DNA of 64,000 nucleotides, from the NCBI RefSeq assembly GCF_008274625.1, contig NZ_VTRU01000002.1, positions 1-64,000 on the forward strand. Direction: 5' to 3'. The translations under genes were made by a program, and so were the position numbers. This DNA is from Chryseobacterium panacisoli. GTDB lineage: Bacteria; Bacteroidota; Bacteroidia; Flavobacteriales; Weeksellaceae. Position 1 is the stretch's first letter; each line of letters begins with the position of its first letter. A model generated the notes under the pieces. That model was not told the origin of the DNA, searched no databases, and was given only the letters and a program-made list of their open reading frames with translations. Positions 26,413-35,283 of the stretch are shown here, piece after piece.

Positions 26413-27600
26413 TTACGCAATCACACCGCTTCCGATAAGTTCATCACCCATATACCATGAAGCAAACTGTCCTTCCGCAATCGCAGACTGAAGTTCGTCA
26501 AACTCAATATATAATGCATTTTCAAACTGATACAACGTTGCTTTCTGCAAAGCCTGTCTGTATCGGAATCGGGCCATTACTTCCATAGATTCTCCATTCT
26601 GAAGCTTCATGTCTTCACGTACCCAGTGCAGTTCAGAATTATCTATTTTCAGAGCTTTTTTATGAAGACCAGGGAAATGGCTTCCTTCTCCCACAAAAAT
26701 GATATTGTTTTCCATCTCTCTGGAGATAATAAAACAACTTTCCTTGTGCCCGCCTATTCCAAGGCCCCGGCTTTGTCCGATGGTGAAAAACTGGGCTCCC
26801 TGATGTTTCCCGATTACTTTTCCGTCAGACTTTTTATAGTTGATTTTTCTGGATAAAAACTCAAGTTCTTCTTCTTTAGAAGCGAATTCTGGTTTTTCTT
26901 CCGAAAATAAAGGTGAATCTTTGAAAATTTCTACGATTTCTCCTTCTTTGGGTTTCAATTGCTGCTGTAAAAACTGTGGCAGGCTCACTTTCCCGATAAA
27001 ACATAATCCCTGGGAATCCTTTTTATCTGCAGTTACCAATCCGATCTCTTTTGCGATTTCCCTTACCTGAGGTTTTGTAAGTTCTCCGATAGGGAATAGC
27101 GCTTTTGAAAGCTGATCCTGGCTCAGCTGACAAAGGAAATAAGACTGATCTTTATTGTTGTCTTTTCCGGCAAAAAGGTGGAAAATTTCTTTTCCGTTTT
27201 CGTCAAAAGTAGAATTTACTCTTGCATAATGTCCTGTGGCCACCTTATCTGCTCCCAATGACATGGCAGTCTTCATGAAAACATCAAATTTTACTTCTCT
27301 GTTACATAATACATCCGGATTGGGAGTTCTTCCTTTTTCATATTCTGCAAACATATAGTCAACGATACGCTCCTTGTAAAGTTCACTCATATCTATCACC
27401 TGGAAAGGAATTCCAAGCTTTTGTGCCACCATAAGGGCATCATTACTGTCCTCAATCCAGGGACATTCATCTTCCAGAGTTACGGAAGCATCGTTCCAGT
27501 TTCTCATGAATAAAGCCACTACTTCATGGCCTTGCTGTTGCAGCAAATACGCTGTAACACTAGAATCTACACCTCCTGAGAGGCCTACTACTATTTTCAT
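26413..27600 (-). CDS. mnmA: tRNA-specific 2-thiouridylase MnmA
   Basis: 395 residues. It installs the 2-thio group on wobble uridine of tRNAs for Lys, Glu and Gln, using sulfur relayed to its catalytic cysteines. The PP-loop SGGVDSS is at residues 8-14. The first catalytic Cys is C99 ([12 protein letters not shown]), the second lies in DSQGLCFIG near residue 200, and the C-terminal beta-barrel domain ends GSGVIA. The length is slightly above the E. coli enzyme because of a loop near residues 225-245 ([16 protein letters not shown]). The gene is monocistronic with a TATTTTTG box 50 bp upstream. Confidence 0.97.
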   Translation of the reverse strand: MKIVVGLSGGVDSSVTAYLLQQQGHEVVALFMRNWNDASVTLEDECPWIEDSNDALMVAQKLGIPFQVIDMSELYKERIVDYMFAEYEKGRTPNPDVLCNREVKFDVFMKTAMSLGADKVATGHYARVNSTFDENGKEIFHLFAGKDNNKDQSYFLCQLSQDQLSKALFPIGELTKPQVREIAKEIGLVTADKKDSQGLCFIGKVSLPQFLQQQLKPKEGEIVEIFKDSPLFSEEKPEFASKEEELEFLSRKINYKKSDGKVIGKHQGAQFFTIGQSRGLGIGGHKESCFIISREMENNIIFVGEGSHFPGLHKKALKIDNSELHWVREDMKLQNGESMEVMARFRYRQALQKATLYQFENALYIEFDELQSAIAEGQFASWYMGDELIGSGVIA

Positions 27601-27650
27601 TGTATTTCAATTTTACGAAACTCTTAACGGGAGTTCTTAGTTTGATGCGG

Positions 27651-27658
27651 CAAAAATA
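27651..27658 (-). promoter_or_regulatory. Minus-7 promoter box for mnmA
   Basis: The minus strand reads TATTTTTG, an exact match to the Bacteroidota TAnnTTTG box, about 50 bp before the mnmA start. The minus-33 element is poor. Confidence 0.45.
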
Positions 27659-27791
27659 CAACTAAATAAATTCGTAAAAAAACCATAATTTTAAACATTG
27701 ATAAAAACGATAGTAATCGTAAACCCCATCATAAGGCACTCTATCAAGTGATGAAAGTGTACAATATTATCAAAACAAAATATATCTACAT

Positions 27792-28319
27792 ATGAAAAAA
27801 GTTATTATTTCTATGATGCTGATCATTTCAGGCTCGGTATTTTCCCAGATTTCAGTGGGCACCCAGCCACAGGAAAGCAGCAAATGGACGTTTGGAGGAG
27901 GAATCGGATTAGGATTCGGGAGTAACAGCGCTTTTAATCTGTCTGCTTCACCACGGGTAGGATACAGGCTTACTGATGATCTCGAAGCCGGAGTGGTGGG
28001 AAGTGTATCGTGGCAGACTTCCGACTATTATAAATCTACAATGTTTGGAGTAGGACCATTTGTCAATTACTATTTTGCCAGATCATTTTATGTGGGAGCA
28101 AACTATCAGCATTATTTTGTTGATTATAAGGATAAATATTATGATTATAAATATAATACAGAAGAAAACGCATTATATCTTGGAGGAGGGTATATGCAGA
28201 GAATCGGGAATAATTCTTTTATGCAGCTTGGATTAATGTATAATGTGCTCTGGAAGCAGAATTCCAGCGTGTTTTCAAGCGGCCTGATCCCGAACATCGG
28301 ATTTGTGGTGGGGCTTTAA
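27792..28319 (+). CDS. Outer membrane beta-barrel protein
   Basis: 175 residues with a signal peptide (MKKVIISMMLIISGSVFSQ). The mature protein alternates polar and aromatic/hydrophobic residues in short strands (FGGGIGLGFGSNSAFNLSA; ARSFYVGANYQHYFVDY) and ends with GFVVGL, as expected for an eight- to ten-stranded barrel of the porin-family OMP type. Lys/Tyr/Asp-rich loops (DYKDKYYDYKYN) may be exposed. Ligand unknown. A 14-nt palindrome (ACGATAGTAATCGT, 27707-27720) lies upstream. Confidence 0.85.
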   Translation: MKKVIISMMLIISGSVFSQISVGTQPQESSKWTFGGGIGLGFGSNSAFNLSASPRVGYRLTDDLEAGVVGSVSWQTSDYYKSTMFGVGPFVNYYFARSFYVGANYQHYFVDYKDKYYDYKYNTEENALYLGGGYMQRIGNNSFMQLGLMYNVLWKQNSSVFSSGLIPNIGFVVGL

Positions 28320-28362
28320 TCTTATGTGTTTATTGACAATGAAAAAATAGATTTCTTGATCA

Positions 28363-28425
28363 ATAGGAATGGGCTTTAGCCCGTTCAATAGAATACTCAA
28401 AATGCCACTGGCTTCAGCCGAAAAA
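28363..28425. repeat. REP-like intergenic palindromic element
   Basis: The sequence contains GGGCTTTAGCCC and, about 35 bp later, TGGCTTCAGCCG, each an imperfect palindrome, separated by an AT-rich spacer. Such GGCTTTAGCC pairs look like an interspersed intergenic repeat. Only one copy is present here. Confidence 0.45.
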
Positions 28426-28434
28426 TATAAAACA

Positions 28435-28464
28435 AAAATCCGGAGGAAATTTCCCCCGGATTTT
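28435..28464. terminator. Bidirectional terminator between porin and clpC
   Basis: AAAATCCGG-A-GGAAA pairs with TTTCC-C-CCGGATTTT: fourteen base pairs with one mismatch and almost no loop, T-rich on both strands, between convergent genes. Confidence 0.8.
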
Positions 28465-28488
28465 CTATTTAAAATTAAATTATTTATT

Positions 28489-31026
28489 TTATGATTGAGA
28501 AGACTTCTCAGCCGCTGATTTTTTCGCTTTCTGCGTTTTTCCAATCAGTCCGTCTTTAGCCTCATTAAGGTCAAGAACTATGGTTTCTCCTTCATTCAAT
28601 TGCTTGTTTACCAGCATTTCTGCCAATAAGTCTTCAATATATTTCTGGATTGCTCGCTTCAATGGTCTTGCACCGAAATCTTTATCCCATCCTTTTTCAG
28701 AAATGAAGTTTTTAGCATCTTCAGTTAAATCAACTTTATATCCTAATTTTTCAAGTCTGCCATACAATTTGTTCAATTCAATATCAATGATTTTTTTGAT
28801 ATCATCCTGAACAAGAGAGTTGAAGATCACAATGTCATCAATTCTGTTTAGGAATTCAGGAGCAAATGCTTTCTTAAGGGCACTTTCAATGGTGCTTCTT
28901 GCTCTTGTATCTGAGCTTGTCTTTTTAGCAGAAGTTCCGAATCCTACACCATCTCCAAAGTCTTTAAGATCTCTGGTTCCGATATTGGAAGTAAGAATGA
29001 TAATCGTATTTCTAAAGTCGATTTTTCTGCCTAAGCTGTCTGTAACGTGACCTTCATCAAGGATCTGTAACAGAATATTGAATACATCCGGGTGAGCTTT
29101 TTCAATCTCATCCAAAAGCACCACCGCATAAGGTTTTCTTCTTACCGCTTCAGTCAGCTGGCCACCTTCTTCATATCCTACGTATCCCGGAGGCGCACCC
29201 ACCAATCTTGAAACTGCGAATTTCTCCATGTATTCACTCATGTCAATTCTGATCAAAGACTCATCGGATTCAAACAGCTCTCTTGCCATTACTTTAGCCA
29301 GCTCGGTTTTACCAACCCCGGTTGTACCAAGGAAGATAAAGGTACCGATAGGGCGGTTTGGATCTTTAAGACCAGCTCTGTTTCTTTGAATTGCTTTCAC
29401 AACTTTTTTCACAGCATCTTCCTGACCGATTACTTTTCCGTTCAGTTTTTCATCCATCTGGGCAAGCTTATCAAGCTCGTTCTTACCAACTTTCGTTACA
29501 GGAACTCCACTCATCATAGAAACCACTTCTGCTACATTCTCTTCTGTTACGGTTTCTTTTTTCTCTTTTACATCTTTATCCCATTTTTCCTGGGCTGCAT
29601 TCAGTTCCATCTGAAGACGTTCCTCTTCATCTTTAAGCTTTCTTGCCTCAAGGTAATCCTGAGCTTTTACAGCTTTCTGCTTCAGTTCTTTGATATCTTC
29701 AATTTTCTTTTCAAAATCAATGATTTCAGTAGGAACTTTCATATTCTTGATATAAACACGAGATCCTGCTTCATCCATGGCATCAATAGCTTTGTCCGGT
29801 AAGAAACGGTCTGTAATATATCTTGAAGTCAAATTGACACAGGCCAAAATAGCTTCAGGAGTATAGATTACATTGTGATGTTCTTCATATTTATCTTTGA
29901 TCTGGTTCAGAATCTGAATGGTTTCATCAATAGAAGTAGGCTCCACCATTACTTTCTGAAATCTTCTTTCTAAAGCACCGTCTTTTTCAATATACTGGCG
30001 GTATTCATCCAGAGTCGTAGCCCCGATGCATTGAATTTCTCCTCTTGCCAAAGCAGGCTTGAACATATTGGAAGCATCTAAACTTCCTGTTGAACTTCCC
30101 GCTCCTACAATCGTATGAAGCTCATCAATAAATAAGATGACATCTCTGTTTTTTTCCAGCTCCGTCATGATGGCCTTCATTCTTTCTTCAAACTGACCAC
30201 GGTATTTAGTTCCGGCAACTAAACTTGCCAGGTCTAAAGTGATCACACGTTTTCCGTAAAGAACTCTCGACACTTTTTTCTGTTGAATTCTTAATGCTAA
30301 CCCTTCAGCAATGGCAGATTTACCAACACCCGGCTCTCCGATAAGAAGAGGGTTGTTTTTCTTTCTGCGGGATAAGATCTGAGAAACTCTCTCAATTTCT
30401 TTTTCACGGCCGATTACCGGGTCCAGTTTTCCGTCCCTGGCCAAAGAAGTAAGGTCTCTACCAAAGTTATCCAAAGTAGGCGTTTTACTTTTTGCAGAAC
30501 CTAGATTTCCTGTAGGCTTTCTCATTTGCTCAAATTCTTCTCTCTCATCATCATCGTCATAAGCACTCATCTGTGGAGATTGGCCTGAATTTTTAAGCAT
30601 GGTCTGGTATTCTCTTGAAACTCCTTCATAGTCGATGTCATAAGCTCCCAGAATATTTGAAGTAGGGTCCTCATATTTATAGAGAATACCTAAAAGCAGG
30701 TGAACGGTATTAATCTCATTGCTTTTATATTGTCGGCATTCTAGCTCCGCACGTTTAATGGCATGGTCTGCCATCTTAGTGAAAGAAATATTGGTAACCT
30801 CTTCAGAAATAGGATTTAGACTTGCTGTATTTAAAGTTTCAATTTTTCTTCTGATTTGTGTTAAATCCGCATTAAGGTTTTGAAGGATTTCTTTTGCAGA
30901 GTTTTCCGTTTTTATAATACCTAAAAGTAGATGTTCTGTATTAAGAAATTCACTTTTCAGCCTTTTAGCTTCGCTTTTGCTTTGTTTGAACACCTGGCTC
31001 AAACCTTGTGAAAACTTATAATCCAT
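28489..31026 (-). CDS. clpC: ATP-dependent Clp protease ATPase subunit ClpC
   Basis: 845 residues from the ATG at 31026 (an upstream in-frame ATG at 31038 would add four). It unfolds substrates and feeds them to ClpP. The N-terminal repeat domain (FLNTEHLLLGIIKTENSAKEIL; EINTVHLLLGILYK) is followed by AAA1 (GEPGVGKSAIAEG, LFIDELH), a UVR-containing middle region (DYLEARKLKDEEERLQME) and AAA2 (GTTGVGKTELAK, VLLDEIEKAHPDVFN) with a C-terminal D2 small domain. The tail is Lys/Ser-rich. The middle region is short, which separates it from ClpB. It stands alone, as often in this group. Confidence 0.96.
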   Translation of the reverse strand: MDYKFSQGLSQVFKQSKSEAKRLKSEFLNTEHLLLGIIKTENSAKEILQNLNADLTQIRRKIETLNTASLNPISEEVTNISFTKMADHAIKRAELECRQYKSNEINTVHLLLGILYKYEDPTSNILGAYDIDYEGVSREYQTMLKNSGQSPQMSAYDDDDEREEFEQMRKPTGNLGSAKSKTPTLDNFGRDLTSLARDGKLDPVIGREKEIERVSQILSRRKKNNPLLIGEPGVGKSAIAEGLALRIQQKKVSRVLYGKRVITLDLASLVAGTKYRGQFEERMKAIMTELEKNRDVILFIDELHTIVGAGSSTGSLDASNMFKPALARGEIQCIGATTLDEYRQYIEKDGALERRFQKVMVEPTSIDETIQILNQIKDKYEEHHNVIYTPEAILACVNLTSRYITDRFLPDKAIDAMDEAGSRVYIKNMKVPTEIIDFEKKIEDIKELKQKAVKAQDYLEARKLKDEEERLQMELNAAQEKWDKDVKEKKETVTEENVAEVVSMMSGVPVTKVGKNELDKLAQMDEKLNGKVIGQEDAVKKVVKAIQRNRAGLKDPNRPIGTFIFLGTTGVGKTELAKVMARELFESDESLIRIDMSEYMEKFAVSRLVGAPPGYVGYEEGGQLTEAVRRKPYAVVLLDEIEKAHPDVFNILLQILDEGHVTDSLGRKIDFRNTIIILTSNIGTRDLKDFGDGVGFGTSAKKTSSDTRARSTIESALKKAFAPEFLNRIDDIVIFNSLVQDDIKKIIDIELNKLYGRLEKLGYKVDLTEDAKNFISEKGWDKDFGARPLKRAIQKYIEDLLAEMLVNKQLNEGETIVLDLNEAKDGLIGKTQKAKKSAAEKSSQS

Positions 31027-31178
31027 AATATATCTCATTAGAACAAAGGCAACATTACCTTTTATTCATTATCTAAATTACAAATATTTTACCAAAAATC
31101 AATTAATGACTTTATGGCAGTAAAAAATTTTATTATCTTATTGAAAATGATTAAGTTTGTTATCCTTAAAAATCTCTC

Positions 31179-31406
31179 ATGACCCCTGAAATTACTACTT
31201 ACATCGGATATTCCGCTTCAGTTTTTATCGTGCTGAGTTTCATACTGAAAGATGTAAGAAAAATTAGAATTGTCAACATGATTGGCTGTTTTTGTTTTGT
31301 CATTTATGGCTTTTTTAGTGGGCCTTTATGGCCGGTTATCATTCCAAATGGGTTGATTTGTTTCATTCAGATCTATCATTTAATACTAGGCAAGAAAAAG
31401 GGATGA
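31179..31406 (+). CDS. Small YgjV-like inner membrane protein
   Basis: 75 residues with three hydrophobic segments (YIGYSASVFIVLSFIL; IVNMIGCFCFVIYGFF; PVIIPNGLICFIQIYHLIL). The arrangement of a PQ-loop-like/YgjV small membrane protein is visible (SASVFIVLSFILKDVRKIRIVNMIGC). Its stop overlaps the start of the glycosyltransferase (ATGA at 31403), so the two are translationally coupled. Function unknown. Confidence 0.75.
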   Translation: MTPEITTYIGYSASVFIVLSFILKDVRKIRIVNMIGCFCFVIYGFFSGPLWPVIIPNGLICFIQIYHLILGKKKG

Positions 31407-32500
31407 GGAAAAAAATAATTACTTCAGCTTTTAGCAGCCTGTATACCGATCAGCGAATAGAAAAGGTATGCAAAACCCTTTTTGATAACGGATATTCCAT
31501 TGAACTGATCGGAAATGACTGGGAAGGAAATGAGACAATGGAACGTCCTTATCCTGTTTCAAGAATAGGATTGAAGTCAAAAAGTCTAAAAACTGCTTAT
31601 TTTGAATTTAACTGGAAGCTGTATAAGGAATTAAAGAAAAAAGCGGACAAAGATACTATCCTTCATGCCAATGATATAGATGCACTTCTGCCAAATTATC
31701 TCATTGCCAAAAAACTCAACATTCCATTGGTCTTTGACAGTCATGAAATTTTCACGGAAATGCCATCGGTACAAAACAGATTTTCACAAAAATTCTGGAG
31801 GGTTCTGGAAAGAAAGCTGCTTCCTCATGTAAAATTTATGATGACAGAAAGTGAAAGTTACGCTGAGTGGTTTCACGAAAAATATAATGTCAATCCTGTA
31901 GTTGTAAGAAATATCCCGAGAAAAATTCTTTCTGCCCCTGAAATTCCTGAAAATCATCCTAAAATTATTCTTTATCAGGGAGCGATCAACCAATCCAGAG
32001 GAATTGAAAAAATGATTGCCGCTATGCACCATATTAAAGATGCAGTTCTGAAAATTGCTGGTGACGGACCGAAGAAAAAAATATATGAAGAGCTTGTTGT
32101 TCAGGAAAAACTGCAGGACAAAGTCTTTTTTCTGGGTAAACTGAAACCGGAAAATCTCAGAGAAATAACGAAAACAGCAGATGTTGGATTTAGTCTTGAA
32201 GAAAACAATGGAGTAAGCTATTATTATTCACTTCCCAATAAGGTTTGTGATTATATCCAGTCCAGAGTACCGCTTGTTATGATTAATTTCCCGGAAATGC
32301 AGCGTATAAAAAATCAGTTTAACGTAGGAGAGATCATTACAGATCATCAGCCTGAAACGATTGAAAAAGCAATTAATCTGGTTCTTGAAAGAGGAAGACT
32401 GTATTATCAGAGCGAATTGAACAAAGCTGCGGATGTATTTTGCTGGGAGAACGAAGAAACAAAAATCCTTCAGCTTTTTGAAAATGCATCACAATCATAA
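31403..32500 (+). CDS. Glycosyltransferase, GT-B fold (GT4-like)
   Basis: 365 residues. The start at ATG 31403 is chosen because it gives MRKKIITSAFSSLYTDQRI, a normal Rossmann-strand opening, and couples to the preceding stop. The C-terminal domain shows the GT4 pattern: KIILYQGAINQSRGIEKMIAAM, LKIAGDGPKKK, VFFLGKLKPENLREITKTADVGFSLEE, then YYYSLPNKVCDYIQSRVPLV where a conserved Glu would be expected. The acceptor is unknown; it probably acts on surface polysaccharide or a lipid-linked glycan. Confidence 0.88.
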   Translation: MRKKIITSAFSSLYTDQRIEKVCKTLFDNGYSIELIGNDWEGNETMERPYPVSRIGLKSKSLKTAYFEFNWKLYKELKKKADKDTILHANDIDALLPNYLIAKKLNIPLVFDSHEIFTEMPSVQNRFSQKFWRVLERKLLPHVKFMMTESESYAEWFHEKYNVNPVVVRNIPRKILSAPEIPENHPKIILYQGAINQSRGIEKMIAAMHHIKDAVLKIAGDGPKKKIYEELVVQEKLQDKVFFLGKLKPENLREITKTADVGFSLEENNGVSYYYSLPNKVCDYIQSRVPLVMINFPEMQRIKNQFNVGEIITDHQPETIEKAINLVLERGRLYYQSELNKAADVFCWENEETKILQLFENASQS

Positions 32501-32516
32501 ATTTTACAAAATTGGT

Positions 32517-32524
32517 TATCTTTG
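32517..32524 (+). promoter_or_regulatory. Minus-7 promoter box for sufE
   Basis: TATCTTTG matches TAnnTTTG exactly, 20 bp before the sufE start codon. The minus-33 element is not clear. Confidence 0.45.
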
Positions 32525-32544
32525 CAAAAGAAATTTGATTTAAA

Positions 32545-32964
32545 ATGACCATTAAAGAAAAACAGCAGGAAATAATCGACGAATTTGCTTTTCTTGACGA
32601 TTGGGAGCAAAAGTACGAGTACATCATTGATCTCGGAAAAGAACTGAAAGGCTTGCCGGAAGAAAGAAAAACAGAAGAGAATCTGATAAAAGGCTGCCAG
32701 AGCAAGGTTTGGATTGATGCTGAATTCAAAGATGGGAAACTTTTCTTTAATGCAGATTCTGACGGTATTTTACCTAAAGGAATCGTTTCTCTTTTAGTAA
32801 GTATTTATAGCGGGCATTCCACTCAGGAAATTCTGGATTCTGATTTTGATTTTATTGGGGAGATAGGGTTACAGGAATTTCTTTCGCCATCCAGAGCTAA
32901 CGGATTGATGGCAATGACCAAACAGATCAAGTTTTATGCAGTTGCCTATCAACTGAAATCATAA
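32545..32964 (+). CDS. sufE: SufE-like cysteine desulfuration protein
   Basis: 139 residues, the usual length. It takes persulfide sulfur from SufS for Fe-S cluster assembly. The acceptor cysteine C51 lies in the family motif LIKGCQSKVW, and the C-terminal part reads FLSPSRANGLMAMTKQIK, matching the SufE end. No other suf gene is nearby. The GT9 gene follows after 2 bp, perhaps only because of compact packing. Confidence 0.94.
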   Translation: MTIKEKQQEIIDEFAFLDDWEQKYEYIIDLGKELKGLPEERKTEENLIKGCQSKVWIDAEFKDGKLFFNADSDGILPKGIVSLLVSIYSGHSTQEILDSDFDFIGEIGLQEFLSPSRANGLMAMTKQIKFYAVAYQLKS

Positions 32965-32966
32965 CC

Positions 32967-33938
32967 GTGACAAAAATTTTAGCATATCGTTTTTCCGCAT
33001 TCGGAGATGTTGCGATGACTGTGCCTGTTTTCAGAGAGTTTCTGGAGCAGAACCCCGGTGTGGAAATTATTATGGTGTCCAGAAAGAATTTCGAAGCCCT
33101 GTTTGCGGGAGTTCCTAATGTGACTTTTAAAGGAATTGATCTTGATGATTATAAAGGTCTCTTTGGATTGAGGAAACTGAGCAATGAACTGATCCGGGAA
33201 TTTAATCCAGACTGTATTGCCAATCTTCACGACGTAATACGGACCAAAGTTTTAGATAGAATTTACAGAAGAAAAGGACTCAAAGTTTTCAAAATAGATA
33301 AGGGTAAAGAGGAGAAAGAACACCTTACAGATGTATGGAACCTTGAGAAAGTACAGCTGAAGAAAACCGTGGAGCGTTATGCAGACGTATTTCGTAAAAT
33401 GGGATTCAAGGTTGAGCTTTCGCATCAGCTCAGACCTACTTCGGAGCATCAGTCAGGGATTGGTTTTGCTCCTTTTGCCCAACACAAAGGAAAGATGCTT
33501 CCTCTGGAAAAATCCTATGAACTGGTCAGAATTCTTGCTCAGAGACATACGGTATATTTCTTTGGTGGAGGTAAAAAAGAAACCGAAACCCTTGACAGAT
33601 GGGAAAGTGAGATTCCTAATACCAAAAATCTTTCCGGAAAATTAAACCTTACCGAAGAACTCAATTATATTGCCGGGCTGGAACTGATGATATCCATGGA
33701 TTCTGCGAATATGCACCTTGCAAGTCTTGTAGGAACGAGATGTGTTTCTATTTGGGGTGCCACTCATCCTTATGCTGGGTTTTTGGGATTCGGGCAGAGT
33801 GAAGAAGATGTTGTTCAGGTAAAAGATCTTACCTGCAGGCCGTGTTCTGTTTTTGGAGATAAGGAGTGCTACAGAGGAGACTGGGCTTGTCTTGAGGAAT
33901 TCAATATCCAGAAAGTGATAGACAGGGTTAATTTTTAA
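32967..33938 (+). CDS. Glycosyltransferase family 9 (heptosyltransferase-like)
   Basis: 323 residues with a GTG start at 32967, two bases after the sufE stop. The opening KILAYRFSAFGDVAMTVPVFREF is the GT9 signature, and the donor-site block LELMISMDSANMHLASLVGTRCVSIWGATHPY is intact. It is likely an LPS core transferase acting in the cytoplasm. It overlaps the convergent glycosyltransferase gene by 11 bp. Confidence 0.92.
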   Translation: MTKILAYRFSAFGDVAMTVPVFREFLEQNPGVEIIMVSRKNFEALFAGVPNVTFKGIDLDDYKGLFGLRKLSNELIREFNPDCIANLHDVIRTKVLDRIYRRKGLKVFKIDKGKEEKEHLTDVWNLEKVQLKKTVERYADVFRKMGFKVELSHQLRPTSEHQSGIGFAPFAQHKGKMLPLEKSYELVRILAQRHTVYFFGGGKKETETLDRWESEIPNTKNLSGKLNLTEELNYIAGLELMISMDSANMHLASLVGTRCVSIWGATHPYAGFLGFGQSEEDVVQVKDLTCRPCSVFGDKECYRGDWACLEEFNIQKVIDRVNF

Positions 33939-35049
33939 AAATAATCTTTATGATCTCTTCAGCTTTAGCGTGATCCGAGTGCTTTTTTTCTAAGATTTGT
34001 TTTCTTTTTTCAGTATCATCATAGTCTTTTTCAGCAGAGCTGATAATCTGTTGGCGAATTTCAGTCCTATCAGTTCCATACAGACATAAACCTGTCAAAG
34101 CAGGATCGTCTGTAATATTTCCGTTAATAATCACAAACCGACTGTTATAAAGAGTGTTGAAAAGCTTCACTTTGGTTCCTGAATTCTGGTAAGAAATAAG
34201 AATGTTGGCATGAGCATTCTCCAGAAGATGATGAAGGTTTTCTGTAGTTCCGATAGGAGCGAGGGTGATATTTTCAATCACTGAAATCCTCCTTTTAATA
34301 TCTTCGCTGGCACGATCGGAGGCGACAATCAGTTTATACTGTGGAAGAGTTTTGAATAAATCAAGAGCCTCAATGAGTGCTTTTTTATTATCAGCCGTGG
34401 TGAGATCTCCATGAAAAAGAAAATAATTCCCTTTTTTATCCAGCTGTTTTACCGACTGATTCCCATGGAAAATATGAATCAACCGTGCGTTTCCCGAATA
34501 AGTATCCACTTCATTATATTCCTTTTCAGACAGGCAGAATATAGTTTCAAACTCCTTTAAAAGCGTTTTCTGGTATCCTTTATATTTTAAAGCTTCAATG
34601 CCATACACCATCTTTTTGAAAATGTTTTTTTCTGATAATGAAAGCCCTTTATAATACTCTGTTTCGTTGTTGTGATAGCGGAGATATAATTTGTGTCTGC
34701 TCTCTTTCAGAAACCTGATGATATGAGTTGTCTGCAGGCCTTCAAACAATATTGGAGCATTGATCTTTTCCAGATTTTTAAGAAGCAGATCAGAATCTCT
34801 TATTACAGCAGCGAAAGGTATTTTTGAGAAATAGAGGAGCGGATTCTTTTTCTTTTCATAAAAAAAGACATTTTCAGTACTTTCTTCAACTTCCGGATCA
34901 ATCTTTACAGGAATTTTGTCTACAAAACAATGAAGGTGGATTTTTATTCCCAGATCAGATAGAGCCTTGATCTTATAATACACATCAATGATCCCACCAT
35001 AAGAAGGAGGGTAGGGATAGTTGAATGATATGATATGGAGTTCCTTCAC
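33928..35049 (-). CDS. Glycosyltransferase (GT4-like)
   Basis: About 373 residues. The start is uncertain: GTG 35049 gives MKELHIISFNYPYPPSYGG, while TTG 35064 adds five residues. The N-terminal IISFNYPYPPSYGGIIDVYYKI is a GT4 donor-fold opening with a Gly-rich loop. The C-terminal half has NYFLFHGDLTTADNKKALIEAL, KLIVASD, LAPIGTTENLHHLLENAHANILISYQNSGTKVKLFNTL. The final lobe resembles GT4 enzymes without a clear EAxA motif. It probably acts with the two glycosyltransferases upstream on one surface glycan. Confidence 0.85.
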   Translation of the reverse strand: MKELHIISFNYPYPPSYGGIIDVYYKIKALSDLGIKIHLHCFVDKIPVKIDPEVEESTENVFFYEKKKNPLLYFSKIPFAAVIRDSDLLLKNLEKINAPILFEGLQTTHIIRFLKESRHKLYLRYHNNETEYYKGLSLSEKNIFKKMVYGIEALKYKGYQKTLLKEFETIFCLSEKEYNEVDTYSGNARLIHIFHGNQSVKQLDKKGNYFLFHGDLTTADNKKALIEALDLFKTLPQYKLIVASDRASEDIKRRISVIENITLAPIGTTENLHHLLENAHANILISYQNSGTKVKLFNTLYNSRFVIINGNITDDPALTGLCLYGTDRTEIRQQIISSAEKDYDDTEKRKQILEKKHSDHAKAEEIIKIIFKN

Positions 35050-35133
35050 GTCAGGCAGATTCAAGTGCAGACAAAGGTAAATAAATATAAGGAAAGGTGA
35101 AGAGCTGCTTTATATTGCTTAAAGATAAAAATA

Positions 35134-35165
35134 AAAAAATCTCCCAATTTCTTGAGAGATTTTTT
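35134..35165 (-). terminator. Terminator of the tRNA-Val transcript
   Basis: AAAAAATCTC and GAGATTTTTT flank a 12-nt loop directly 3' of the tRNA on the minus strand, giving an A/T-flanked stem with a T run. Confidence 0.7.
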
Positions 35166-35166
35166 G

Positions 35167-35241
35167 TGGGTCCTGAGGGATTCGAACCCCCGACCCTCTG
35201 GGTGTAAACCAGATGCTCTGAACCAACTGAGCTAAGAACCC
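35167..35241 (-). tRNA. tRNA-Val (anticodon TAC)
   Basis: 75 nt on the minus strand. The 7-bp acceptor stem (GGGTTCT with AGGACCC, one GT pair) and D-arm (GCTCAGTTGGTTCAGAGC) are normal. The anticodon stem TCTGG/CCAGA has loop TTTACAC, giving TAC for Val. The T-arm contains GGTTCGAATCC and the discriminator is A. CCA is not encoded. Confidence 0.96.
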
Positions 35242-35283
35242 TCTAGACTTGTTCTCTTGTTTAGAGTGGTGCAAATATACGAC

